Source of the DNA: Neobacillus soli NBRC 102451 | GTDB taxonomy: Bacteria > Bacillota > Bacilli > Bacillales > Cytobacillaceae | Reading direction: 5' to 3' | Assembly (NCBI RefSeq): GCF_001591665.1 | Contig: NZ_BCVI01000041.1 | Span: forward strand, 1 to 59,552 | Length of the DNA: 59,552 nt | Shown: piece after piece, positions 8,003-16,342 of the stretch | Numbering within the stretch: the first letter of the stretch is position 1 | Layout: each line of letters opens with the position of its first letter | The notes under the pieces: model-generated | What the model saw: only the letters and a program-made list of their open reading frames with translations | Database searches by the model: none | Told to the model about the DNA's origin: nothing | Translations under genes and position numbers: made by a program

Positions 8003-8045
8003 AAATAAAAAAGCTGACTCAAGACTAGGAACACATTGAGTCAGC
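8003..8045 (-). terminator. terminator of the HpaB-like gene
   Basis: On the minus strand GCTGACTCAA and TTGAGTCAGC form a perfect ten-pair stem with a 13-base loop, followed by a T-rich tract. Confidence 0.88.
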
Positions 8046-8057
8046 TATCTTATATTA

Positions 8058-9500
8058 TCAGGAGTTTAATTCCAAGAACTCGCTAATCTGTTTTACATAT
8101 TGTTCTTTCGGATAGGTGCTATATAACTGGCTTGATAACCGAATGGGATCACCGAAAAAGTATCTTTCATACTGGGTTTGCCTTGTACCAAACGAACTCA
8201 TCGTCAGATCCCAGGCTAAACGAAATATTTTAACCCGGTCCTCCGCATTTTTATTTGCCCCTTGAAGATACTGGTCCAAATCGGTTCGAATCGCGGAAAA
8301 GAAATCTTTTTCGGTTGGTAAAGAGACCATCCCACTTGCTCCAACGATTTCGATAATCTCACTAAATCTAGGATATATTTTGGGGAATATATTGCTGGCA
8401 ACTTGAAGAGGCAGCATACTCGGTCGCATATATCCCTCTTCATCTAACTTCGCATCGATTTCTGACTTAGCTAAAAGTGCTTTCATGGTTTCAAGACCAA
8501 TAATAACTTCAGCGAGTTTTTCCTGTATATGCTGATATTCACTAACATTTATTGTTTCTACCAGAAGCTCAGCAACGCCTAGAACAAATTCCGTTTTGAC
8601 AATTTGTCTTGTAATAACCTGATGACTAGCAAAGGATTGGAATGAGCTTTGAAGTAAGAATTGGTTGGAGGCCTCTATATTGTCGTAAAAAAACACACGG
8701 TTCCATGGAACTAATACATGATCAAAGACAAGAATGGTATCCATTTCTTCATATCGTGAACTTAACGGATAATCAAAGGTGGAATCGCCGCCAACAAAAG
8801 ACTCCCGGCAAATAAATTTTAACCCTATGGTGTCAGAGGGAATAGAAAATGCGTAGGCAAGATCCTCATCTATCACTCCGCCTGCTGAATATACCAGTAC
8901 TTCATCGGTTAGACCGCCTTGTGTAGCTAACAGTCGAGCGCCCTGAATGATAATTCCATTCTCGTTTCTGTCAATCACCTTGGCGGAAATCGGTTCCGTA
9001 GAGGAATCAAAGTGGAACTGGGAACGATTCACTTGGGGGGTAATAAATGTATGGGTGAACGAAAGGTCTTGTTTCTTCGCCCTTTCATAAAGAGTTTGGA
9101 TATTTTCAGGAAAGCAATTTTTCCTACCTTCTAGGAGTGAGGTGGAGGAGGCAAACGCCATTACAACCGTGTTCATATAATCGGGACTTCTTCCCATCAT
9201 CCCATTCGTGTGCTTTGCCCACTGTTCAATCATTGTTCGCCTTTTCTTGAGCTCCTTTTTTGTCTTTGGCTGTAAAAAGGATAGCCCGATCGGTTCTCCT
9301 AAATCATCTGAAAGATAAGTCAGCTTACTTTTTAGCTGTTTCTCCATCTGCAAATCGTAGAGGGATGCTTTGCTTTGAAGAATCCCTTTGAATGCTGGAT
9401 GTTCAGAAATTTTTCCTTCCATTTGTTTTCCGTCAATCCATATATCAGTGTTTAACCGATCAATTCGTTCAATAAATTCCTTCCCGGTAATGGTTCCCAT
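8058..9500 (-). CDS. HpaB family FADH2-dependent monooxygenase (4-hydroxyphenylacetate 3-hydroxylase type)
   Basis: The 480-residue oxygenase component of a two-component aromatic hydroxylase, which adds oxygen ortho to a phenolic OH using reduced FAD supplied by a separate reductase. The active-site residues known from HpaB proteins are visible: Arg104 and Tyr108 in GRSPDYMN and His150 in FTHTFITPQ. The acyl-CoA-dehydrogenase-like C-terminal bundle is complete. AAGGAGTGG precedes the ATG. The separate flavin reductase at 6705 could supply FADH2. The true substrate may be another phenol; B. subtilis YoaI is the nearest known relative I can name. Confidence 0.9.
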   Translation of the reverse strand: MGTITGKEFIERIDRLNTDIWIDGKQMEGKISEHPAFKGILQSKASLYDLQMEKQLKSKLTYLSDDLGEPIGLSFLQPKTKKELKKRRTMIEQWAKHTNGMMGRSPDYMNTVVMAFASSTSLLEGRKNCFPENIQTLYERAKKQDLSFTHTFITPQVNRSQFHFDSSTEPISAKVIDRNENGIIIQGARLLATQGGLTDEVLVYSAGGVIDEDLAYAFSIPSDTIGLKFICRESFVGGDSTFDYPLSSRYEEMDTILVFDHVLVPWNRVFFYDNIEASNQFLLQSSFQSFASHQVITRQIVKTEFVLGVAELLVETINVSEYQHIQEKLAEVIIGLETMKALLAKSEIDAKLDEEGYMRPSMLPLQVASNIFPKIYPRFSEIIEIVGASGMVSLPTEKDFFSAIRTDLDQYLQGANKNAEDRVKIFRLAWDLTMSSFGTRQTQYERYFFGDPIRLSSQLYSTYPKEQYVKQISEFLELNS

Positions 9501-9739
9501 ATGACCACTCCTTATTTAATGGGCCATTAATTTTGGTTTTGTGAGATATTCTATTTTATTAAAGAATATGGAAACTTGTTCTGCTTATTTTTGTGTTGGC
9601 AGTAATTTGGGAATTACGACTAAAAGGATGTATGTGGAAAAGATGATAAAGTGAAGAACTTCACAGTTAAAAGCAGGATAGAGGGGTATAGTTAAAGGGA
9701 ACTATTTTAAATAGAAAAATGGCTGGAAGGTTGGGCAAT

Positions 9740-10624
9740 ATGAACAGAATAACTGTCTTCGTCATGAGTCTTTTCTTAATTTTTATCGCAGGCTGCGGGG
9801 CAACGAATGACTTAACGGTGAAGCTTTCCTCACCAAAAACGTTTACCCCCGTGAAACCATATGTGATGCAATTTAAACTTACAGACAAGCAAGGAAACCT
9901 AGTGAAAGGCGCCAAAGTTAGCGCGGATTTAACTATGAAAAATATGGACCATGGAACAACCCCTGCTGCTGTGGAAGAGATAGGGGATGGGAAATATATT
10001 GGAACCGTCAAATTGCCGATGAATGGTGACTGGGTGGCAAACATTGAAGTAAATCATGATGGAGAAAAATTTGAGGAAAATAAGCAGTTCACGGTCGAAG
10101 AGAAAACAGTGGAAAATGCCCATAAAGTCACAAAAGAGGTAGCATTACCAGATTTTAACCTAATCGACGAGAATGGTGATAAAGTGACAAGACAGAACTT
10201 GGTAGGAAAAACCGTCGTGTTGACCTTTACCTATGTAAACTGTATGGATCCAAATGCCTGCCCGGTTTTATTGAAGAACTTTAGCAACTTGCAGCAGGAT
10301 ATGAAAACGAAGGGAAGCAATACAGAAGATCTTTTGCTCGTTTCCGTTTCACTTGACCCCGATAATGATACTCCCGAAGCAATGAAAGAACACGCAAAGA
10401 AAATGAATTTCGAAATGTCCTACCTTAAAATGCTGACAGGGGACAAGCAGGAAATTCAAAAGTTGGCAGGCACTCTTGGTGAACATTTTGAAAAAAACGG
10501 TGCAGAAGTTTTACATGATAATAAAACGTTTATTTTTAATCCAGACGGTAAGTTAACGCATGAATTTACGGGCAGCAACATTGATCGGAATGAATTGCTT
10601 CAGGTTGTTTCAGGAGAAAAATAA
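9740..10624 (+). CDS. lipoprotein with FixH/YtkA-like and SCO1/redoxin domains
   Basis: A 294-residue exported lipoprotein. The signal peptide ends in the lipobox IAGC (Cys19). Residues about 22-115 form a YtkA/FixH-like beta domain (LTVKLSSPKTFTPVKPYVMQF, then NMDHGTTPA). Residues about 130-294 form a thioredoxin-fold SCO1/SenC domain, the family that delivers copper to cytochrome oxidase. The metal site is atypical: Cys-MDPNA-Cys-Pro has five residues between the cysteines where SCO proteins have three. I start at 9740 (GGAAGG upstream); the ATG at 9719 has no ribosome site. Likely role: copper or thiol chemistry outside the membrane. Confidence 0.85.
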   Translation: MNRITVFVMSLFLIFIAGCGATNDLTVKLSSPKTFTPVKPYVMQFKLTDKQGNLVKGAKVSADLTMKNMDHGTTPAAVEEIGDGKYIGTVKLPMNGDWVANIEVNHDGEKFEENKQFTVEEKTVENAHKVTKEVALPDFNLIDENGDKVTRQNLVGKTVVLTFTYVNCMDPNACPVLLKNFSNLQQDMKTKGSNTEDLLLVSVSLDPDNDTPEAMKEHAKKMNFEMSYLKMLTGDKQEIQKLAGTLGEHFEKNGAEVLHDNKTFIFNPDGKLTHEFTGSNIDRNELLQVVSGEK

Positions 10625-10629
10625 AGAAC

Positions 10630-10666
10630 AAGACCGCTATTTAGAATAAAATTATGGCGGTCTTTT
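10630..10666 (+). terminator. terminator of the SCO-like gene
   Basis: AGACCGC and GCGGTCT pair across a 19-base loop, followed by four T. Confidence 0.8.
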
Positions 10667-10709
10667 ATTAGTGCAAAAACTGGCTACTAATGATTTCTGC
10701 CCCAATCAC

Positions 10710-11594
10710 TTATGCCTGGGAGGTGATTGGGTGTTTAAAATATGTTGGTAATGATACATTTTTATGATTATATTTCATGAATAGGGTGTTACTGTCTTGA
10801 TATGGTGCTGTTGTCAAGCCCTCTATGTTTCTATCAGGTGTAAAATAAAATAGGATGTCACGAGTATTGCCGTTTGCTAAATGGGCAATTATCACCTTCA
10901 GGTTAGGTTCTTTAGCGCTAATCACATCAAAAATATGAAGCATGCTGCCTTCATGTTTACAGAGAACTATCGCTTCCTCACTTTGAAGAGAATAAAGGTC
11001 ATCGGGAAACACGTACATACAATAAAACATCAATAGCTCATTGGTATTCGTTGTATCAAAAATGTCGGAAACCATTTTGCCGCTTTGAGAAAATTCATAG
11101 ATGAATCTTAAATCCTCTCTATTTCCGCCATGCAGCTTTTTCACTTTTTGGTCATCCTTTACATTGCCATCAAAGCTCATAGAGTATTGGGTCTCCTTTA
11201 GAGCAGTAAACCCGAATTTAGGATAAAAATCTAAAACAGATTGGTTTGCGAATAAATACAAAAAATCGACATCCTCGTAGTCCTTTATTATCCTTTCCAT
11301 CAATTTCCTTGCGAGCCCAAAATTTCGATAATCCGGATGAGTCATAACCGTACCAATTTGAACCGCTCGTTTCACTTCCTTATTAATCACAAAGTCAATA
11401 AGATTGACAGATGCATTGGCAATCACCTGATTATCTTTTATAAATGAATAAGGCATATATTTTGAAGTCCAAAAGCCAAATTGACACCATGCTTCAAAAT
11501 TAATACCAAAAATTGAGGCTGCTAAATCATTGAAACTCGCTCTTAAAGTAATATTCTCCCGGTAGTCTTTAATAAATGTAAATGAATCAATCAT
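10710..11594 (-). CDS. GNAT family N-acetyltransferase with C-terminal extension
   Basis: A 294-residue protein whose N-terminal half (about residues 1-150) is a GNAT domain: the acetyl-CoA loop is in IGTVMTHPDYRNFGLARKLM and the FYPKFGFTAL strand follows. The C-terminal half (about 155-294) is a second alpha/beta region of the kind seen in two-domain GNAT proteins, and its role is unknown. I start at ATG 11594, which has a GGGGGG ribosome site; upstream in-frame ATGs at 11615 and 11639 lack one. Substrate unknown. Confidence 0.82.
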   Translation of the reverse strand: MIDSFTFIKDYRENITLRASFNDLAASIFGINFEAWCQFGFWTSKYMPYSFIKDNQVIANASVNLIDFVINKEVKRAVQIGTVMTHPDYRNFGLARKLMERIIKDYEDVDFLYLFANQSVLDFYPKFGFTALKETQYSMSFDGNVKDDQKVKKLHGGNREDLRFIYEFSQSGKMVSDIFDTTNTNELLMFYCMYVFPDDLYSLQSEEAIVLCKHEGSMLHIFDVISAKEPNLKVIIAHLANGNTRDILFYFTPDRNIEGLTTAPYQDSNTLFMKYNHKNVSLPTYFKHPITSQA

Positions 11595-11725
11595 AGATAT
11601 CCCCCCTAGCGTCATATAGCCCTGGTTTTGCATTACCACTTTGGATTAACCAAATCAACTTTATGATAACAAAATGTTGTGCTCAAGGGGGGGAATTCAT
11701 GCTAAGAGTCCATATTTTTAAAATT

Positions 11726-11926
11726 TTATTTTCTAAAAGGGACGTAAGGTCCTAGATACGGAAAACCAGCAGGATACCCATAAAGTATCGGCGTCATGTG
11801 AACGAAGCTATGTCCAATGTGATAACTATAAGGATTGTAGTGGATTACCTGATTCCAAGCACCAAACATGGGTTGAGGATAACCTAAGTATATAGGTCCA
11901 TCTGTGCCAGTAATTATTGTGTGCAT
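11726..11926 (-). CDS. small Tyr/Pro/Gly/His-rich protein
   Basis: A 66-residue protein with unusual composition: many Tyr, Pro, Gly and His, in runs such as YLGYPQPMFGAWNQ and YGYPAGFPYLGPYVPFRK, and no Cys. Such composition is common in Bacillus spore coat and other small surface proteins, but I cannot place it in a family. GGTG lies a few bases before the ATG. It stands alone between two unrelated genes. A chance reading frame is possible, though the codon-like regularity of the repeats argues for a gene. Confidence 0.5.
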   Translation of the reverse strand: MHTIITGTDGPIYLGYPQPMFGAWNQVIHYNPYSYHIGHSFVHMTPILYGYPAGFPYLGPYVPFRK

Positions 11927-12091
11927 CCCATCACCAACTTGTATTTTTTATAGTATATGTTTTTTGTGGAAAAAAAAGCATGTTCTGACTATAAATCAAA
12001 TTGTTGTAGGAACTTTTCTACTAAAAAATTGTGCTGGAAACACCGTGTTTGATATACTTTTATTAAATAATAAAGATATGAGGTACATACT

Positions 12092-13195
12092 TTGAGAAAG
12101 TCAAAATTACAATTCTGGCTCATCCAGATTTTATTGGTCTTCACCATCATTTTTGTTTCAACAAAAATTTCCTTTTTGTTCGCACCGATTGGTGTCTTTT
12201 TCTCGACCATTTTTTTCCCCATTCTGATTACCGGTTTTTTATTTTTTATGTTGAATCCAATTGTGAATTTTCTTGGACGGAAAAAACTTCCAAGAATAGT
12301 GGCCATCCTGATTATTTATGTTGTTTTTGCAGGGCTCCTCGTACTTGCCATTGGAAATTTGGTGCCGGTTCTTACTAAGCAGATAACTGCACTAGCTAAT
12401 GAAATCCCGGTCTATGCTGATAGGACCATGAAGTTTGTTGACAATCTGGCGCATTCGTCGGAATTCAAACGGTTCATGACCCAGCAAAGTGACATAATTG
12501 AATCAATCCAAAAAAGACTCATGGAGTTTGGCAATACACTTCCGAACAGGATTACAGGTGCGATAGGTAATATCGTTGGTATCATCGCCAATATTGCGAT
12601 TATTCTGGTCACCGTACCTTTTTTATTATTTTACATGTTTAAGGACGGGCACAAATTCCCAGCAGCAGTAGGGAAGTTTATTCCGAAAGAGTACCGGAAG
12701 GAAGGGCGGTCAATTTTAAAAGAAACGGGAGAGACTCTTTCCGCTTATATCCAAGGACAGGTGACCGTGGCTTTGGCTGTGGGGACATTGGCATTCATTG
12801 GCTACCTGATCATTGATATGCCCTTTGCGCTCGTATTGGCCCTGACTGTAGCCTTTACCAACATTATTCCATATGTCGGTCCAATCATTGGCGGCGCACC
12901 AGCTGTACTAATCGCACTCTTCGATTCTCCGACAAAGGCATTGCTGGTTGTGGTGGTAATCGCCATCGCCCAGCAAATTGAAGGAAATGTTTTATCACCG
13001 ATGATTCTTGGCAAAACCCTGGACACTCATCCGGCAACTATCATCATCATTTTACTAGCCGCTGGAAACCTTGCTGGTGTACTTGGAATGGTATTAGCCG
13101 TCCCCACCTATGCCGTATCAAAAACGATTGTTTTAAATGTTGTGAAGTTTTTACGGGCGAGAAAACGGGCAAGCAGTACCGTAGAGGAAACTTAA
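12092..13195 (+). CDS. AI-2E family transporter (YtvI/YubA-like)
   Basis: A 367-residue polytopic membrane protein with about eight hydrophobic helices, a long soluble loop near residues 100-150, and the family's C-terminal signature (TNIIPYVGPIIGGAPAVLIAL, then QQIEGNVLSPMILG). Members have been reported as exporters of autoinducer-2 or as Na+/H+ antiporters, so the substrate is open. TTG start with GAGGT seven bases upstream. Confidence 0.9.
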   Translation: MRKSKLQFWLIQILLVFTIIFVSTKISFLFAPIGVFFSTIFFPILITGFLFFMLNPIVNFLGRKKLPRIVAILIIYVVFAGLLVLAIGNLVPVLTKQITALANEIPVYADRTMKFVDNLAHSSEFKRFMTQQSDIIESIQKRLMEFGNTLPNRITGAIGNIVGIIANIAIILVTVPFLLFYMFKDGHKFPAAVGKFIPKEYRKEGRSILKETGETLSAYIQGQVTVALAVGTLAFIGYLIIDMPFALVLALTVAFTNIIPYVGPIIGGAPAVLIALFDSPTKALLVVVVIAIAQQIEGNVLSPMILGKTLDTHPATIIIILLAAGNLAGVLGMVLAVPTYAVSKTIVLNVVKFLRARKRASSTVEET

Positions 13196-13283
13196 GATAA
13201 TTGTAATTAGAAAATCATTTTATGTAACAAATGGTGAATTGCGGAGACGTAGTTAATTGTATAGGAATTTTCAGAAAAATAGA

Positions 13284-13313
13284 TTGACACTAGTAAATGA
13301 AAAATGATATAAA
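13284..13313 (+). promoter_or_regulatory. SigmaA promoter of the aldolase-like gene
   Basis: TTGACA at 13284-13289 and TATAAA at 13308-13313 are separated by 18 bases, 71 bases before the start codon. Confidence 0.75.
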
Positions 13314-13384
13314 CACTATAAGATTTTAATATATAAAAGCATTAAAGTAAAAGATAATCTTGGGAAAATAGGGGTGATTACATC

Positions 13385-14344
13385 ATGGGACAACGCAGCA
13401 AAATTTTAGATTGTACCATTCGTGATGGAGGTTTGGTTAATAATTGGGATTTTAGCGTTGAATTTGTGCAAGACTTATATAATGGCCTAAGCGATGCAGG
13501 TGTTGAATACATGGAGATTGGCTACAAAAATTCTCCTAAGCTGCTAAACGCAACGGAACCTAATCCGTGGAGATTTCTTGACGATAACTTCTTGAAAGAA
13601 ATTATTCCTGTGAAAAAATTCACGAAACTTTCTGCTTTAGTAGATATTGGCCGTGTAGATCCAAATGACATTCTGCCACGTGAACAAAGTGTTTTGGATA
13701 TGATTCGTGTAGCATGTTACATCCGAGAAGTAGACAAAGGCTTAGAACTTGTACAAATGTTTCATGATTTGGGGTATGAGACTTCCCTTAACATTATGGC
13801 TTTATCGAGTGTCCCTGAAAAACAGCTTATTCAGGCATTCGAATTGGTGCGCAATAGCCCTGTAGATGTGGTCTATATTGTGGATTCATTTGGAAGTTTA
13901 GATCCCGCAGATATCGAGCATCAAGTGAAAAAGTTTAAAGAAATGATCCCTAACAAACAACTTGGAATTCATACGCATAACAACATGCAGTTAGCATTCG
14001 CCAATACACTATCTGCGATGAATAATGGAGTTACTTTCCTAGATTCTTCTGTTTATGGTATGGGCCGTGCGGCTGGTAACTGTCACACAGAACTTCTCGT
14101 AAGCTACATCCAAAAAACAACTTACGAGCTTAAGCCAGTTCTAGGTGTAATTGAAAAACATATGCTTGATATGCGTCTTAAGTGGGAATGGGGCTTTATC
14201 ATTCCTTATATGATTTCTGGTGTCCTGAATGAACACCCACGTGTCGCAATGGCCTACCGCAATAGTGACGAACGTGATCAATTCGTGGATTTTTATGACA
14301 AAGTAACATCACCTGAAGTTGCAATTGCATCGGTTTCAAAATAG
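13385..14344 (+). CDS. HMG-CoA lyase-like / DRE-TIM metallolyase (aldolase catalytic domain)
   Basis: A 319-residue TIM-barrel metal-dependent lyase or aldolase. The DRE-TIM signature appears as LDCTIRDGGL near the N-terminus, and the metal ligands in GIHTHNN at about residue 195 are present. It resembles 4-hydroxy-2-oxovalerate aldolase but is shorter, lacking the usual C-terminal communication domain. No partner dehydrogenase lies beside it, so the reaction is not assignable. GGGGTGAT precedes the ATG, and it has its own promoter and terminator. Confidence 0.88.
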   Translation: MGQRSKILDCTIRDGGLVNNWDFSVEFVQDLYNGLSDAGVEYMEIGYKNSPKLLNATEPNPWRFLDDNFLKEIIPVKKFTKLSALVDIGRVDPNDILPREQSVLDMIRVACYIREVDKGLELVQMFHDLGYETSLNIMALSSVPEKQLIQAFELVRNSPVDVVYIVDSFGSLDPADIEHQVKKFKEMIPNKQLGIHTHNNMQLAFANTLSAMNNGVTFLDSSVYGMGRAAGNCHTELLVSYIQKTTYELKPVLGVIEKHMLDMRLKWEWGFIIPYMISGVLNEHPRVAMAYRNSDERDQFVDFYDKVTSPEVAIASVSK

Positions 14345-14502
14345 TTAGAATTAGTAGAGAGAATTACCCTCATTATGCTTTTTCTAATGTCTGGAAAAAA
14401 GCGGTTAAGGTGGCAATGGTTTTCAAGTAATAACCTATTCATCATTAAAACTAAACTATATGATTTTAAAATCAAGGTAATAATTTGTCTGCAGACACTG
14501 GA

Positions 14503-14555
14503 GAGACCACAAAAACATTATCAATTACGATAATGACCTTTGTGGTCTCTTTTTG
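14503..14555 (+). terminator. terminator of the aldolase-like gene
   Basis: GAGACCACAAA pairs with TTTGTGGTCTC, and the loop contains a second stem (CATTATC with GATAATG). Five T follow. The stretch from 14344 to 14665 holds nothing else I can see. Confidence 0.88.
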
Positions 14556-14664
14556 TTTCCCAAAAGGCATAATGTATAAATGGCTTCGATTGAAGAACAA
14601 GTGCATTAACCAAATGTCTCGTCCAGCGTTTTAAAAAACTAGTGAATTAAGTTAAAATGACATT

Positions 14665-14784
14665 ATGACAAAGAGTAGAAAGAATCCCAAGGTTGATGAA
14701 TATTCAAGTAAAGCCAAAAAGTGACAGAATGAATTGGAGAAAATGAGAAGGATCATTCTTAACTGTAAGCCGATCGAAAATTGA
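14665..14784 (+). pseudogene. decayed duplicate of the start of the YdeI-like gene
   Basis: Forty codons beginning ATG, readable as MTKSRKNPKVDEYSSKAKK, stop, QNELEKMRRIILNCKPIEN, stop. It lines up with the first 38 residues of the intact gene at 14801 (MTNSRLNPKVDEFLSKAKK...). One stop codon replaces a Trp codon. It is a degraded partial tandem duplication with no downstream remainder. Confidence 0.8.
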
Positions 14785-14800
14785 AGAGGGGTGTTCCTTG

Positions 14801-15394
14801 ATGACAAATAGTAGATTGAATCCTAAGGTTGATGAATTTTTAAGTAAAGCTAAAAAGTGGAAGGAAGAATATGAAAAGTTGAGAAATATCGTTCTTGACT
14901 GTGAGCTGACCGAAGAATTTAAGTGGATGCATCCTTGTTACACGTTTGAGAAAAAAAACATCGTTTTAATCCATGGATTTAAAGAATATTGTGCGCTTCT
15001 GTTTAACAAAGGTGCCTTATTAAAGGATACCCAAGGGATTCTAGTCCAACAAACGGAGAATGTACAGGCAGCGCGCCAGATTCGGTTCACCAATCTTCAA
15101 GAAATAATTGAAATGGAAACCATTTTGAAAACCTATATTTATGAAGCCATTGAAGTTGAAAAAGCCGGCTTGGAAGTGAATTTTAAGAAGACGACAGAAT
15201 ACAAAATTCCTGTAGAATTACAAAATAAATTCGATGAACTCCCTGCCTTGAAAACTGCCTTTGAAGCATTAACGCCGGGACGGCAAAGAGCATACATTCT
15301 TTATTTTTCTGCACCCAAACAATCCAAAACTCGAGAGTCTAGGGTTGAAAAATATAGCCAGCAAATTCTCAATGGAAAAGGATTAAATGATTAG
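14801..15394 (+). CDS. YdeI/OmdA-like protein with DUF1801-type domain
   Basis: A 197-residue cytoplasmic protein. The N-terminal half (about residues 12-120) has the DUF1801/YdhG-like fold pattern (EFKWMHPCYTFEKKNIVLIHGFKEY), and the C-terminal half has the YdeI-type segment LTPGRQRAYILYFSAPKQSKTRESRVEKY. B. subtilis YdeI and YdhG relatives are uncharacterised. The start is ATG 14801 (AGAGGGG upstream); a TTG directly in front is also possible. A decayed copy of its 5' end lies just upstream. Confidence 0.85.
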   Translation: MTNSRLNPKVDEFLSKAKKWKEEYEKLRNIVLDCELTEEFKWMHPCYTFEKKNIVLIHGFKEYCALLFNKGALLKDTQGILVQQTENVQAARQIRFTNLQEIIEMETILKTYIYEAIEVEKAGLEVNFKKTTEYKIPVELQNKFDELPALKTAFEALTPGRQRAYILYFSAPKQSKTRESRVEKYSQQILNGKGLND

Positions 15395-15496
15395 TCTATT
15401 CGATGAGAGATACATGAATCAAATTTTAAGTTATTACCTCACTTTGTTTTAAATTATTTTATTGTAGTGTTACCTGCGATCCAAAGAGGAGTTAGA

Positions 15497-15583
15497 ATGA
15501 GAAGACTAACGGGGCGATGCTTAAAAAAGCGTCGCTACGCCAAGATCGTTAAAATAACGAATAACTGGCAGGTAACCGTGTAG
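15497..15583 (+). CDS. possible 28-residue basic peptide
   Basis: ATG with AAGAGGAG six bases upstream opens a 28-codon frame, MRRLTGRCLKKRRYAKIVKI continuing to TNNWQVTV, with ten Arg or Lys residues. It lies alone in the 300-base gap between the YdeI-like gene and mhqR. It could be a real small protein or chance. No hairpin follows directly. Confidence 0.35.
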   Translation: MRRLTGRCLKKRRYAKIVKITNNWQVTV

Positions 15584-15611
15584 GAAATGAAGGATATAAT
15601 TCAATAAAGAA

Positions 15612-15673
15612 TTGAAAAAAAAATTTTCAAGTATTATTATTATCTCATATTCGAGATAATTTAATTCGAGATA
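15612..15673 (+). promoter_or_regulatory. mhqR promoter with MhqR operator
   Basis: TTGAAA (15612-15617) and TATTAT (15635-15640) are 17 bases apart. The 18-base near-palindrome TATCTCATATTCGAGATA (15641-15658) follows directly, and a half site TTCGAGATA repeats at 15665-15673. This matches the known B. subtilis MhqR box (TATCTCGAATTCGAGATA), so autorepression is likely. Confidence 0.85.
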
Positions 15674-15689
15674 CCTAGGAGGTGATTAA

Positions 15690-16112
15690 ATGGAGAGAAA
15701 ATGTTCGAATTTACCCTTTCTGCTTTTGATGCAAACATCTAAAGCGATTCATGAGCGAATAAAGGAAGAAATGACCAAAAACAAGCTAACTATAACGGAA
15801 TTCTCTGTTTTAGAGGTCCTTTATCAAAAAGGGAAACAAACAATTCAGCAAGTTGGAAATTGCATATTGATCTCAAGCGGTTCGATGACCTATGTTATTG
15901 ATAAGCTGGAACAAAGAGGTTTATTGGGCCGAACTGCCTGTCCAGATGATCGCCGAGTGATACATGTGACGTTAACTTATGACGGAAATGAATTAATGAA
16001 TGAAATCATGCCGAAATATTATGAGTTAGTTGATGATATGTTTGATTCATTAAATTCTGATGAAGCAGAGATATTAATACAGCTTTTGAAAAAAGTAAGG
16101 AATAAAGTTTAA
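15690..16112 (+). CDS. mhqR: MarR family regulator, MhqR-like
   Basis: A 140-residue MarR-type dimeric winged-helix repressor. MhqR in B. subtilis senses 2-methylhydroquinone and related electrophiles and represses ring-cleaving dioxygenases and quinone reductases. The recognition helix region is about residues 55-75 (SSGSMTYVIDKLEQRGLL) with the wing CPDDRRVIHVTLT. Three Cys are visible. The assignment to MhqR rests on the matching operator in its own promoter and on the dioxygenase gene that follows. AGGAGG lies before the ATG. Confidence 0.88.
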   Translation: MERKCSNLPFLLLMQTSKAIHERIKEEMTKNKLTITEFSVLEVLYQKGKQTIQQVGNCILISSGSMTYVIDKLEQRGLLGRTACPDDRRVIHVTLTYDGNELMNEIMPKYYELVDDMFDSLNSDEAEILIQLLKKVRNKV

Positions 16113-16134
16113 AATTACATTTTTTTTAAACTAA

Positions 16135-16152
16135 TATCTCGGAATTGAGATA
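16135..16152. promoter_or_regulatory. second MhqR operator, before the dioxygenase operon
   Basis: TATCTCGGAATTGAGATA is an 18-base palindrome matching the MhqR box. It lies 23 bases after mhqR and 190 bases before the dioxygenase start. Confidence 0.8.
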
Positions 16153-16175
16153 AAGACATTTAGGAGGATATTAAG

Positions 16176-16220
16176 ATGATAAATCCTGGTAAATATGCTT
16201 TAGATGCATTTTTATTTTAA
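16176..16220 (+). other. 14-codon frame with strong ribosome site after the MhqR operator
   Basis: AGGAGG (16162-16167) and ATG at 16176 open a 14-residue peptide, MINPGKYALDAFLF, then TAA. Either a leader peptide or the 5' stub of a gene lost by deletion between the operator and the dioxygenase gene. I cannot decide which. Confidence 0.4.
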
Positions 16221-16342
16221 TATATCTTGAATTGAAAATTCTTAAGTTAAAACTAAATTTTATGAGACTTGAAATATTGGGGTAGGAACAAAATAAGGTA
16301 AAAGGTTTCCTTCGAGATTGGGATTAAAAAGGAGTGTTAAAA

